From: a bacterium
GTDB taxonomy: Bacteria; DUMJ01
Reading direction: 5' to 3'
Assembly (NCBI GenBank): GCA_012839925.1
Contig: DUMJ01000034.1
Span: 1 to 39,678 of the forward strand
Length of the DNA stretch: 39,678 nucleotides
Every line of letters begins with the position of its first letter. Within the stretch, counting starts at the first letter, position 1. The notes under the pieces are model-generated. The model made no database searches. It was not told the origin of the DNA and saw only the letters and a program-made list of their open reading frames with translations. Positions 1 to 7,444 of this stretch are shown here, piece after piece. The position numbers and the translations under genes were made by a program.

Positions 1-1327
1 TGATAAGCTCCTGTTTTAAAAGGACAAGGGTATTGGATGGGATATCCTCATATGCTACAACTCCAGGTCCTACCAGGCTATAGGACCCCACCTTTACTCC
101 TGGCATTATTATCGCATTTACCCCTGTGCGAGAGTAATTTCCAATATAGGTAGCATTTGCCCCCTCTATAGGAGATTCTAATCTTCCCTTTATCCGATGT
201 ACACTCTCCATATCATCAAACCTTAATGTACCACATACGGTAGCTGCTCCTATATCTACAGAGTTACCAAATACTCCATAAAGTTCAGAATAGTGCACTA
301 CATATACATTTTCAAAGAATACCCCCTCTATCTCTGCACAATGCCCTATATGGCATCTATTACCAATAGAGGTATACGATCCAATCTGTGGATAGTTGTA
401 TATAAAGCAGTTGTCTCCCACCACTGCTGGACCGGTAAATATCGCTCCATTTGTAATGGTAGTATTGTTCCCCACTATGATATTATCAGTGATAACCACC
501 CTGGTCCCGATATGTGTATTCTCTCCAAGAATTATGTGTCCCTTTATATAAGCATCAGGAGAGATATAAGAAGAGGATGGAATAATATTCTCTCTGATGG
601 AACCTGTAAGAAATTCTATATATTTTCTGTTCGCTTCCAGTATATGCCAGGGTTTATCCACATCAACAAAGAATCCTTCAGTTTTCACTGCCCTCACCGT
701 CAATCCTGATTCAATCATTACCTGAAATGTTTGGGCAAGCTCTAACTCTTGAGGAGGCATTCCTCCCACCGGTACACTTCTCATAAAATCTGGGGTTTTT
801 TCTAAAAATCGAAGAAATTCTTTGCCGATAAAATAAACTCCACATAACCTAAACTCACCATCTCTTGGATGTCCCTGTATTGAAACTATCTTGTCTCCCC
901 TTAAGTCTGCACATATCCAATCCTGAGTCTTTTCTCTTTCTATAGGGACAACCATAGCACATAATTTAGTATCTTTTGTAGTCTCAATAAATCTTTGCAA
1001 GTCATTAGGATGGAGCAATATGTCTCCATAGATGATAAGAAGGTCATCACTGGGAATCACCTTTAAGGTATCTATTATAGCACCAGCTGTACCATTAGGT
1101 TTAGACTGTTCTATGAAAGAAATATTATTCTTATCCCTTAAGGCATATCTCACATCTTTTCCAAGGTGTCCTACCACTACATATGTTTCGATATTGAGTT
1201 TTCTTAATTCATCCACGATGATGGAGATAAGAGGTCTGTTTGCAACAGGAATGGTAGATTTTGGCATTGTCTCGCTGTATGGAAAGAGCTTGGAACCAGT
1301 TCCCCCATCAAGAATTATCGCTTTCAT
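1..1327 (-). CDS. Sugar-1-phosphate nucleotidyltransferase with left-handed beta-helix C-terminus (3' end cut by window)
   Basis: The frame opens at ATG 1327 and runs without a stop to the window edge, at least 442 codons. The N-terminal half reads as a nucleotidyltransferase: a glycine-rich nucleotide loop LDGGTGSKLFP at about residues 6-16, then PKSTIPVANRP, and later FFVDVDKPWHILEAN, the usual sugar-binding segment. From about residue 245 there are hexapeptide repeats of a left-handed beta-helix, ending in TGVNAIIMPGVKVG and VGPGVV, as in archaeal and bacterial bifunctional GlmU-like enzymes. It would make an NDP-sugar (UDP-GlcNAc or dTDP/UDP-glucose type) in the cytoplasm. ATG overlaps the TGA of the upstream kinase as ATGA, and GAGGAGGAG lies just upstream, so translation is probably coupled. 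Oddities: the loop has GTGSKL rather than GxGTRL, and KS replaces the usual KP. Family call is firm; substrate unknown. Confidence 0.85.
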   Translation of the reverse strand, partial: MKAIILDGGTGSKLFPYSETMPKSTIPVANRPLISIIVDELRKLNIETYVVVGHLGKDVRYALRDKNNISFIEQSKPNGTAGAIIDTLKVIPSDDLLIIYGDILLHPNDLQRFIETTKDTKLCAMVVPIEREKTQDWICADLRGDKIVSIQGHPRDGEFRLCGVYFIGKEFLRFLEKTPDFMRSVPVGGMPPQELELAQTFQVMIESGLTVRAVKTEGFFVDVDKPWHILEANRKYIEFLTGSIRENIIPSSSYISPDAYIKGHIILGENTHIGTRVVITDNIIVGNNTTITNGAIFTGPAVVGDNCFIYNYPQIGSYTSIGNRCHIGHCAEIEGVFFENVYVVHYSELYGVFGNSVDIGAATVCGTLRFDDMESVHRIKGRLESPIEGANATYIGNYSRTGVNAIIMPGVKVGSYSLVGPGVVAYEDIPSNTLVLLKQELI

Positions 1328-2325
1328 AGTATCTCCTCCTCTCTATCAATCTTCAGATGTTTAGGGAGGGTAACGTCTATATTACTGAAAAATTCTGGAT
1401 CTTTAATCTCAGAATAGTTATCAAAGGCAAGTAATAGGGCTCCTACAACAGGCTCGTATCCTGGAAGAACAATCCTGGCTAGAGGAGCATATGAATGGAG
1501 CTCGGCTCTTACAAGGTCAAGGAGTAACGGACCTTTTGCCTTAAACACACTTCCACCCAATACTACCTTTACAGGTTCTTTCTCCAGATGTAACTGTTTT
1601 ATAATTGCCCAGGCAGAGACAGCTGTTTCATCTGCAACCTTCCTTACTATCTCTACCGCAACTCTATCTCCCTCATAGGCAGCATCAAAGACTAATGGTG
1701 ACAATAGAGGGATCTTACCCCTCTCTATTCTTCCATAGTAAAGGTCTTTGGCAAGAGAAACAAAATCCGACTTATTAAAAAACTCTAGGACCATCTGAGA
1801 TAGTATGGTCCTTTCTCCCCTTCCATCAAAGTCTCTGAAGACTCTGTGCAAAGCTTCTCTGGCTATGTCTCCAGCACCTCCCCAGTCTCCAAAAACAAAT
1901 CCCTCTCCAAATAATCTTGTTTCTCTTCCTCTCTTATCTATACCGGCTGCATTTGTCCCTGTACCCATAATAACTACCACTCCGTACTTATCATCTCCAA
2001 GTCCAGCCCTCAGGGCAGCTAATGAATCATTCTTTATTATTACTCTGTCTACCCTTTTCAAGTTCTCTACAGCCTTTTTGAGCATTTCAAAGTCCTCAGG
2101 GAAATCTGCCCCAGCAAGACAGAAACATCCTATATCTGCCCTTTCAATATTAGCCTCTTTAAATGCACCTGATATAGCGGTATCGATCTCCCTCATTGCT
2201 GATTCCAAACCAAAAGCCTCGTAGTTTCCAGTACCGGCTGAGCCAAAACCAATGATATCTCCTCTTTCATCAGAGACCAGGCAGTATGTCTTTGTAGCCC
2301 CTGCATCAACTCCTAATAGGTACAT
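1324..2325 (-). CDS. BadF/BadG/BcrA-type ATPase family sugar kinase (N-acetylglucosamine kinase-like)
   Basis: This 333-residue cytoplasmic protein belongs to the ASKHA fold kinases. It starts MYLLGVDAGATKT, the phosphate-1 loop, and has NDSLAALRAG near residue 100, a MGTGTNAAG phosphate-2 loop and FGDWGGAGDIA as in GlcNAc kinases. The likely reaction is ATP-dependent phosphorylation of GlcNAc, glucosamine or a related sugar, or of an imported disaccharide. I chose ATG 2325 because GAGGTG ends six bases upstream; the in-frame GTG at 2334 lies inside that ribosome-binding site. It sits 11 nt after the GH4 stop and overlaps the nucleotidyltransferase start by 4 nt, so it is within the same operon. 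Substrate is inferred from family and neighbours only. Confidence 0.85.
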   Translation of the reverse strand: MYLLGVDAGATKTYCLVSDERGDIIGFGSAGTGNYEAFGLESAMREIDTAISGAFKEANIERADIGCFCLAGADFPEDFEMLKKAVENLKRVDRVIIKNDSLAALRAGLGDDKYGVVVIMGTGTNAAGIDKRGRETRLFGEGFVFGDWGGAGDIAREALHRVFRDFDGRGERTILSQMVLEFFNKSDFVSLAKDLYYGRIERGKIPLLSPLVFDAAYEGDRVAVEIVRKVADETAVSAWAIIKQLHLEKEPVKVVLGGSVFKAKGPLLLDLVRAELHSYAPLARIVLPGYEPVVGALLLAFDNYSEIKDPEFFSNIDVTLPKHLKIDREEEIL

Positions 2326-2336
2326 CTTATTCACCT

Positions 2337-3602
2337 CTAAAAGAATTTTGGAAGAAATTCTCTGTTCTCTTCTATAATCTTTTCCAGAAGACCATCTATT
2401 ATCCTGGGATTTCCTATCAGAGGATGGACCAGAAGTGCCTGTTTTGCCTTCTTCCTGTCACCAGCTATACTGGCTTCTATGGTAAGTTGTTCATAATATT
2501 TTACTGTTTGAGTGAGTCCACTTATCGCTGGCTCAAGACTACCACAGGACAATGGAATTGCCCCTTTGCCTGATATTATACAGGGGACCTCTACTACTGC
2601 ATCTTCAGAAAGGTCTGTTATTGCCCCATTATTTTTTACATTGACTATCTGGATATCTTTTTTATCAAGATATATGGATTTCATAAGGGAAACTGCAGCA
2701 TCTGAATAATGAGCTCCACCCCTCTGACTGAGCTCTGGGGGTTTTTCTCTTAGATTCTCGTCTTGATATTTTTTCATGAGCTGTTCTTCTATTTCAAGAA
2801 CTGTTTCTCCCCTGGTCTTTGGACTTGTCTTAAGATCTGATAATACATCGTCTTTCTCATAATAGTAATGGAGATATCCATTTGGAATCATGCCAAGTAT
2901 TTTGATGGATTCGGCTTCTTTATCAGGAAGATTTTTAATAAGTTTATCTATCACTATATCTGTAACATCCTTTCCCTTTAGATATACCTTTCTTACCCAG
3001 CTGAGGTGATTCAATCCTACATAGTCTAACAAGACATCTTCAACCTTTGCCTCCAGCATATTGGCAAATTGATTTATGAATCCGATAGGCACATTACATA
3101 AGCCGACTGTTTTTACCATGGTATAGTTTAGCATAGCCTCTGCCACTATCCCAGAAGGATTGGTAAAGTTTATAAGCCATGCCTCAGGAGATAGTTCTTC
3201 TATGTCTTTTGCAATGTCAAGCATTACAGGGACTGTCCTGAGAGCATTAGCAAATCCTCCAGCCCCAGTTGTTTCTTGCCCTATCACGTTAAATTCTAGA
3301 GGAATCTTTTCGTCTCTTATCCTTGCTTTTATCCCTCCCACCCTTATCTGAGTAACAATAAAATCTGCGCCCTTTAGAGCTGCTCTTCTATCCTCTGTAA
3401 GCTCAAGCCTTACAGATAGATTCTCCTTTTCAATCATCCTCCCTACCAGAGACCCAACTATATTAAGTTTTGTTTCATCTATATCCATAAGTCTTAATGT
3501 GCGCACAGGAAACTCTTCTGCATTCTTTAATATCCCTTCTACCAATTCTGGTGTATAACTGCTTCCACCTCCAATTACTGCCAAAACAATTCCTTCTGTC
3601 AT
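2337..3602 (-). CDS. GH4 family NAD-dependent 6-phospho-beta-glucosidase-like glycosidase
   Basis: The 421-residue protein has the GH4 Rossmann start VIGGGSSYTPELVEG (about residues 9-23), the NFTNPSG element, the catalytic-metal cysteine in GLCNVP (Cys169) and the histidine in VGLNHLSW (His199). GH4 enzymes use NAD and a divalent metal and cleave by a redox-elimination route. The CN-V-P form is typical of 6-phospho-beta-glucosidases and chitobiases rather than alpha-glucosidases (CHE/CHG) or alpha-galactosidases (CHS). ATG 3602 is preferred over an in-frame TTG at 3629 because AGGAG sits 4-5 nt upstream of it. It follows the permeases after a 111-nt gap and precedes the kinase. GH4 phospho-glycosidases usually partner a PTS; here the neighbours are an ABC transporter and a kinase. 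Confidence 0.9.
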   Translation of the reverse strand: MTEGIVLAVIGGGSSYTPELVEGILKNAEEFPVRTLRLMDIDETKLNIVGSLVGRMIEKENLSVRLELTEDRRAALKGADFIVTQIRVGGIKARIRDEKIPLEFNVIGQETTGAGGFANALRTVPVMLDIAKDIEELSPEAWLINFTNPSGIVAEAMLNYTMVKTVGLCNVPIGFINQFANMLEAKVEDVLLDYVGLNHLSWVRKVYLKGKDVTDIVIDKLIKNLPDKEAESIKILGMIPNGYLHYYYEKDDVLSDLKTSPKTRGETVLEIEEQLMKKYQDENLREKPPELSQRGGAHYSDAAVSLMKSIYLDKKDIQIVNVKNNGAITDLSEDAVVEVPCIISGKGAIPLSCGSLEPAISGLTQTVKYYEQLTIEASIAGDRKKAKQALLVHPLIGNPRIIDGLLEKIIEENREFLPKFF

Positions 3603-3713
3603 AATGCTCCTGTTACTCAAACTGTTCAATTTGAGGTCAGGCTACTTATATTCCGCCCTTTTCAAAGAGTACCTCTCCCAACTGGCGGTTTTTAGATACT
3701 CCCCAGTGATATC
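3603..3713 (-). other. Intergenic gap with weak stem-loop between permease and GH4 genes
   Basis: This 111-nt spacer is the longest internal gap in the operon. On the minus strand CCGCC (3688-3684) can pair with GGCGG (3657-3653) across a 26-nt loop, with partial pairing of adjacent bases. There is no clean T-run after it. It might be a weak attenuator or processing site. I see no convincing sigma-70 promoter. The GH4 ribosome-binding site AGGAG is at its downstream end. Confidence 0.3.
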
Positions 3714-4565
3714 TTAACCTTTAAGTCCAGTTACCACAATCCCTTGGATGAAATACCTCTGGGCAAAGAAGAATAATACAAAGCAGGGTAGAGCTACTAC
3801 CAGAGATGCTGCCATCAGCAGATTCCATGCAGTCATTCCATACATCCCGGTAAATCTACTTAAGGCAAGAGTTAAGGTCAATTTGTCACGGCTATTTAAA
3901 TAGATCAATGGACCCATAAAGTCATTCCAGCTCCACATAAAAGAGAATATGGCGACTGTTGCCAGGGCAGGTTTGGTAAGGGGGAGTATTATCCTTGAGA
4001 AGATACCCAGATAACTGCATCCGTCTATCTTGGCTGCATCATCCAGTTCTATAGGGATGGTCATATAGAATTGACGCAATAGAAATATAAAGAAGGCTCC
4101 TCCAAAGAAGTTCGGGATGATAAGAGGTTTGAATGTATCTGTCCAATTTAGCAATTTAAAGAGGACAAAGACAGGGATCATAGTAATCTGTGAAGGGATC
4201 ATCATAGTAGAAAGGAGTATCATAAAGAGGATGTCACGACCTCTAGCTCTAAGCCTTGCAAAACCATAAGCCACTATGGATGACGAGAGAAGCGACCCTA
4301 CCATAGTAGCAAATGTTATCACACTGGTATTTGTAAAATATCTTCCAAATGGAATAAATGTAAGAGCCCTCTTGAAATTACCAAATTGAGGTTTTTGTGG
4401 TATCCACTCAGGAGGGAAAAGATATACCTCAGAGTCCTCTTTTAAAGCAGTAGAAAGCATCCAGAAGATAGGAATCAGTATGATGATACTTGTTACCATG
4501 AGAATCACATATACAAAACTCTTTATCAGTACTTCTCTTTTTCGTCTACTCCTTAATAGATACAT
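3714..4565 (-). CDS. Carbohydrate ABC transporter permease, CUT1 family, MalG/UgpE type
   Basis: This 283-residue inner-membrane protein has six predicted hydrophobic segments, the first at about residues 17-37. The cytoplasmic EAA loop reads ELDDAAKIDGCSYLGIF followed by ILPLTKP, which docks to the ATPase. The C-terminus FIQGIVVTGLKG is typical of MalG-like subunits. It pairs with the MalF-like permease ending 15 nt upstream. AGGAGGAC precedes ATG 4565. The substrate is a sugar or oligosaccharide delivered by the binding protein encoded at 5556-6926. It is closely similar to the permease at 34879-35724, including the same C-terminal segment, so the two operons carry paralogous transporters. 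No ATPase gene is in the operon. Confidence 0.92.
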   Translation of the reverse strand: MYLLRSRRKREVLIKSFVYVILMVTSIIILIPIFWMLSTALKEDSEVYLFPPEWIPQKPQFGNFKRALTFIPFGRYFTNTSVITFATMVGSLLSSSIVAYGFARLRARGRDILFMILLSTMMIPSQITMIPVFVLFKLLNWTDTFKPLIIPNFFGGAFFIFLLRQFYMTIPIELDDAAKIDGCSYLGIFSRIILPLTKPALATVAIFSFMWSWNDFMGPLIYLNSRDKLTLTLALSRFTGMYGMTAWNLLMAASLVVALPCFVLFFFAQRYFIQGIVVTGLKG

Positions 4566-4580
4566 ATCGAGATGTCCTCC

Positions 4581-5486
4581 TTACCTTTCCCTGGTACTCT
4601 CATAATAAACCCAAAGAGGAGAAGATTTGAATATCAGGAATGTCAGGACTAGTATTATTAGAAACAGGATCCAGGATAAGGCTGATGCATATCCCATACT
4701 GAAGAACTGGAATGCATTTTGGTATATGTATAATACATAGAATAATGAGGCATAATGTGGACCCCCTCTGGTCATTACATAGGCTTGAGTAAATACCTGA
4801 AATGAGTTGATAATACCCATTATAAGTGTAAATAGTAAGACCGGACTCATCATTGGGATTGTTATATTTAAAAACTTATTGAAGGAATTAGCCCCATCTA
4901 TCTCTGCTGCTTCATAGAGTTCGGTAGGGATACCTTGAAGCCCTGCCAGATATATTACAATGTCTCCTCCTATTCCCCAAAGACTCATAATGATAAGTGC
5001 AGGAATTACCCACTCCTCACTCATAAGCCAGGCTGGACCCTGTATGTGGAATAACTTCCAGAGTAAAAAATTGAGAACTCCAAACTCCGGATTAAATATC
5101 CACATCCACAGAAGAGCTACTGCTACCCCTGAGATTACTGATGGCATATAGTAAATTGTTCTGAACCAGGTTAATCCTTTTATATTTTGATTCAGAAGGA
5201 TTGCTATAATTAAAGAGAGTGCTATCCCTAAAGGAACACTTACAAGAGAAAAGTAAGAGGTAACCTTCAATGACTGCCAGAATAATGGGTCAGAGAGCAG
5301 CCTTTTATAGTTCTGTATCCCAATCCAATCTGGTGGAGTAACCACATCATAATTACAGAAGCTAAAAAATAGAGAGGCAACGATCGGTCCAGCGGTAAAG
5401 ATTAGAAATCCTGCTATCCAGGGGGAAATGCACAGATAAAAATATCGTTCCTCTCTTTTAGCCATAGGACTCATTCTTGTCTTCAT
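4581..5486 (-). CDS. Carbohydrate ABC transporter permease, CUT1 family, MalF/UgpA type
   Basis: The 301-residue membrane protein has an N-terminal hydrophobic segment (FYLCISPWIAGFLIF) and five more. The ATPase-docking loop reads ELYEAAEIDGANSFNKF followed by ITIPMMSP. The FRTIYYMPS stretch before the third helix is typical of UgpA/LacF-type subunits. It is the first permease after the binding protein and is separated from that gene by a perfect 14-bp stem-loop. ATG 5486 has GGAG upstream. Its C-terminus SSPLWVYYESTRER matches the paralogue at 35735-36634 almost residue for residue, which supports duplication of the transporter operon. Confidence 0.92.
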   Translation of the reverse strand: MKTRMSPMAKREERYFYLCISPWIAGFLIFTAGPIVASLFFSFCNYDVVTPPDWIGIQNYKRLLSDPLFWQSLKVTSYFSLVSVPLGIALSLIIAILLNQNIKGLTWFRTIYYMPSVISGVAVALLWMWIFNPEFGVLNFLLWKLFHIQGPAWLMSEEWVIPALIIMSLWGIGGDIVIYLAGLQGIPTELYEAAEIDGANSFNKFLNITIPMMSPVLLFTLIMGIINSFQVFTQAYVMTRGGPHYASLFYVLYIYQNAFQFFSMGYASALSWILFLIILVLTFLIFKSSPLWVYYESTRER

Positions 5487-5511
5487 ACTCTATTCTCCAT
5501 CATCCTATCTA

Positions 5512-5545
5512 TTTAAGGGGGCAAGGATCTACTTGCCCCCTTAAA
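5512..5545 (-). terminator. Perfect 14-bp stem-loop between binding-protein and permease genes
   Basis: TTTAAGGGGGCAAG (5512-5525) pairs exactly with 5532-5545 around a 6-nt loop. It lies between the binding-protein stop (5556) and the first permease start (5486). On the transcribed minus strand the 3' flank is TAGATAGG, not a T-run, so complete termination is unlikely. The usual role of such a structure is to protect the 3' end of the upstream message or to attenuate partly, giving more binding protein than permease. Similar structures occur at 36655-36682 and 30700-30726. Confidence 0.75.
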
Positions 5546-5555
5546 AGGGTTGATA

Positions 5556-6926
5556 TTATTTAACAACTATACCCTTAAGATTTTCCTCTATTGCCTGGTT
5601 AACCTTCACTATCATAGTATCCAGGACCTCTTTAACTCCCTTCTTTCCTAGCCAAAGAGGATCAGTCTCAGATGTCCAGACAGACTGCAACTTATAAAAT
5701 CCAAAGACAGTATGCTCGGCATCTTCCTGACAGTATTTGAATGCTCCACTCAATACCTGATCTAGTCCTTGCTTTGTATTTACCATAAGAGGACTTATCT
5801 TCTCTATATAGTTCTTCCTTAGAGACTGTCTGGAAGAGATACGGCTAGTCTTTTCCATAAGCTTTTTCTGGGCAGAAGGACTTGCAAGATACTTGATAAA
5901 TTCCCAGGCTTCGTTTGGATGTTTGGATGTCCTGGCTATCTCCAGAGGGTCGGTATACAGGCATACCTTTTTTACATTAGGAACACTGTATGGGACCGCT
6001 CCTATTCCCCATTTATAATTTTTAGGCATAGCTCCCCATATAGACCAGTCACCACTAATGACCATTCCCAATCGACCTGTTTTTAGAGGAGGTCCCATCT
6101 GCTCTATTACCTGCTGGGTAGCAGGTGTCGGGCTCACCTTATCCTTATAGACCAGGTCCACTCTCTTTTGAAGTGCAGTAAGAAGGGCATTATAATTTTT
6201 TGGCTTATCCAGGGTAAGCTTCTCCGGTGGATAACCCTTATATACATTGGGGTCAAACATATCCCCACCCCAAGCCCAGGCCATCTCAAAGAGGTCTCTA
6301 GTATCTAAGAGTCCGTACTGGTCTATCTTACCGTCTCCATTTATATCTTTTGTTAGCTTCTTAGCTATCCCTACTAACTTATCCCAGGTCCAATTCTTGT
6401 CTGTCCAGTTCGTAGTTGGATACTTTATGCCTGCATCATCAAAGAGTGTAGCATTATAGAAGATAGCGGTATAAGCCTGAGCAAATGGCAAACCTTTTAA
6501 ATCTCCTCTAAATGTAGCACCTTCTATAGCTGCTGGATAGAAGTCCTTAATATTTATAACATTCTTATCCCTGTTGACCAGAGTATCTAATGTGAAATTC
6601 ATATCTCTAATCGCATGGTCCACATAACCAGACTCGGCTGCACACCAGAAGATATCCGGCGGTGTCCCTGCCGCCCACATAGAAAAGAGTTTAGGGTCAT
6701 ATTCATCATAGGGAACAACAATTGCTTCAACAGTTATATTCGGATGAGTACTGTTAAAGTCTTTAATAATTTCATCCAGGACAGGAACCTCATCAGGGTC
6801 ATCTCTCCAGAGTATAGTAACTTTAGCCTTCTCGGCATATGAAAGAGAGGTCACCAGAGAACTAAGGATAACACTGGCAATTACCAAAACCACCAAGAAG
6901 CACATTCCTCGAAATCTTCTTACCAT
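5556..6926 (-). CDS. Extracellular sugar-binding protein, family 1 (CUT1 ABC transporter)
   Basis: The 456-residue protein starts with a Sec signal peptide (RRFRG then a hydrophobic stretch, cleavage near LSYA-EKA) without a lipobox cysteine. The mature part has the family 1 features: KVTILWRDDPDEVPVLDEIIKDFN at the N-terminus, a GTPPDIFW segment, WTWDKLV, and KHPNEAWEFIKYLASP near the C-terminus. DINGDGKIDQYG around residue 193 resembles an EF-hand-like calcium loop. It would capture an oligosaccharide outside the inner membrane for the two permeases encoded next. AGGAGGTGAGG precedes ATG 6926. It is the first gene of the operon driven by the promoter at 7057-7085. Ligand unknown. Confidence 0.92.
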   Translation of the reverse strand: MVRRFRGMCFLVVLVIASVILSSLVTSLSYAEKAKVTILWRDDPDEVPVLDEIIKDFNSTHPNITVEAIVVPYDEYDPKLFSMWAAGTPPDIFWCAAESGYVDHAIRDMNFTLDTLVNRDKNVINIKDFYPAAIEGATFRGDLKGLPFAQAYTAIFYNATLFDDAGIKYPTTNWTDKNWTWDKLVGIAKKLTKDINGDGKIDQYGLLDTRDLFEMAWAWGGDMFDPNVYKGYPPEKLTLDKPKNYNALLTALQKRVDLVYKDKVSPTPATQQVIEQMGPPLKTGRLGMVISGDWSIWGAMPKNYKWGIGAVPYSVPNVKKVCLYTDPLEIARTSKHPNEAWEFIKYLASPSAQKKLMEKTSRISSRQSLRKNYIEKISPLMVNTKQGLDQVLSGAFKYCQEDAEHTVFGFYKLQSVWTSETDPLWLGKKGVKEVLDTMIVKVNQAIEENLKGIVVK

Positions 6927-7056
6927 TTGTTACCTCACCTCCTGAAGAATTAAATAAATTTTGGAAATTCTTATTAAGCTACAGTCTTCTTGATTCTTCT
7001 AGAATCTCTATACCCCTTTTCCCACGCACCATCCCCTTCTCGTCAGTTTTGTCTAA

Positions 7057-7085
7057 ATTATATCACTCATTAGAGTGACTTACAA
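7057..7085 (-). promoter_or_regulatory. Promoter of binding-protein operon with 16-bp palindromic operator in the spacer
   Basis: On the minus strand a -35 TTGTAA (7085-7080) and a perfect -10 TATAAT (7062-7057) are 17 nt apart. The spacer contains a perfect inverted repeat, TCACTC-N4-GAGTGA, at 7063-7078, filling all but one spacer base. A dimeric repressor bound there would block RNA polymerase. This is the only good promoter upstream of the gene starting at 6926, giving a leader of about 120 nt. The regulator is not identified; the only transcription factor gene in the window is the GntR-type gene at 38097-38801. Confidence 0.75.
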
Positions 7086-7140
7086 CTTATGCGTATCATG
7101 AAATTCCTCTAAATCCATACAGTATAGTTTGATGATTTGC

Positions 7141-7190
7141 TTTAGAAAAGGTTACTTTCTGATATAATATAGAAAATTTTAGGAGGTGAT
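7141..7190 (+). promoter_or_regulatory. Candidate promoter and very strong Shine-Dalgarno upstream of a small ORF
   Basis: A perfect -10 TATAAT lies at 7163-7168, with only a weak -35 (TTTAGA at 7141, 16 nt spacing). AGGAGGTGAT at 7181-7190 would match the usual 16S rRNA 3' tail over ten bases, far stronger than most sites here. No long ORF starts at the ideal distance: ATG 7197 gives only five codons (MKLRW) and ATG 7224 gives 21 codons. A 75-codon frame with TTG 7190 or GTG 7208/7211 crosses the region. Confidence 0.45.
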
Positions 7191-7417
7191 TGTGTTATGA
7201 AATTGAGGTGGTGAGGGAGAATTATGGATTTACAATACTATGCAGCGCTGAACTTCAAACCTACAATACTAATTTTTCTGCCGAAGTAAGAACCTATTAT
7301 GGAAACTTCTATATGGACTTCAAAGGGGAGATAAAAGGGAATAATATCTTAAGATATTCTCAAAGAGACCATTATCTTACGATAAGAGGTTTTGTTGTAT
7401 ATGATAATACTGTATAA
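7190..7417 (+). CDS. Small hypothetical protein with internal short repeats (uncertain)
   Basis: I do not recognise this 75-codon frame. It has imperfect repeats of 11-12 residues: CSAELQTYN, FSAEVRTYY, then YMDFKGEI, a pattern like successive beta-strands. The repeated SAE-x-x-TY block uses different synonymous codons (Ser AGC/TCT, Ala GCT/GCC, Tyr TAC/TAT), which favours real coding over chance. The start is unclear: TTG 7190 overlaps the Shine-Dalgarno, so GTG 7208 or 7211 may be used. The stop lies within the -10 of the next promoter. It could also be the remnant of a longer protein. It sits between the divergent sugar operon and the SDR operon. Confidence 0.35.
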   Translation: MCYEIEVVRENYGFTILCSAELQTYNTNFSAEVRTYYGNFYMDFKGEIKGNNILRYSQRDHYLTIRGFVVYDNTV

Positions 7418-7418
7418 T
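7392..7418 (+). promoter_or_regulatory. Promoter of the SDR-FAD-Gfo operon
   Basis: A perfect -10 TATAAT is at 7413-7418, with TTGTTG at 7392-7397 as a -35 with a short 15-nt spacer. The predicted start is near 7425, giving a leader of about 20 nt with AGGAGGT at 7434-7440 just before ATG 7445. Position and compact leader support a real promoter; the -35 spacing is not ideal. Confidence 0.55.
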
Positions 7419-7444
7419 ATAAAGAAAAACAACAGGAGGTAGAA

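Noticed and set aside
293..709. Plus-strand ORF of 138 codons
   Set aside because: It is antisense to the nucleotidyltransferase, has no ribosome-binding site and an unlikely composition.
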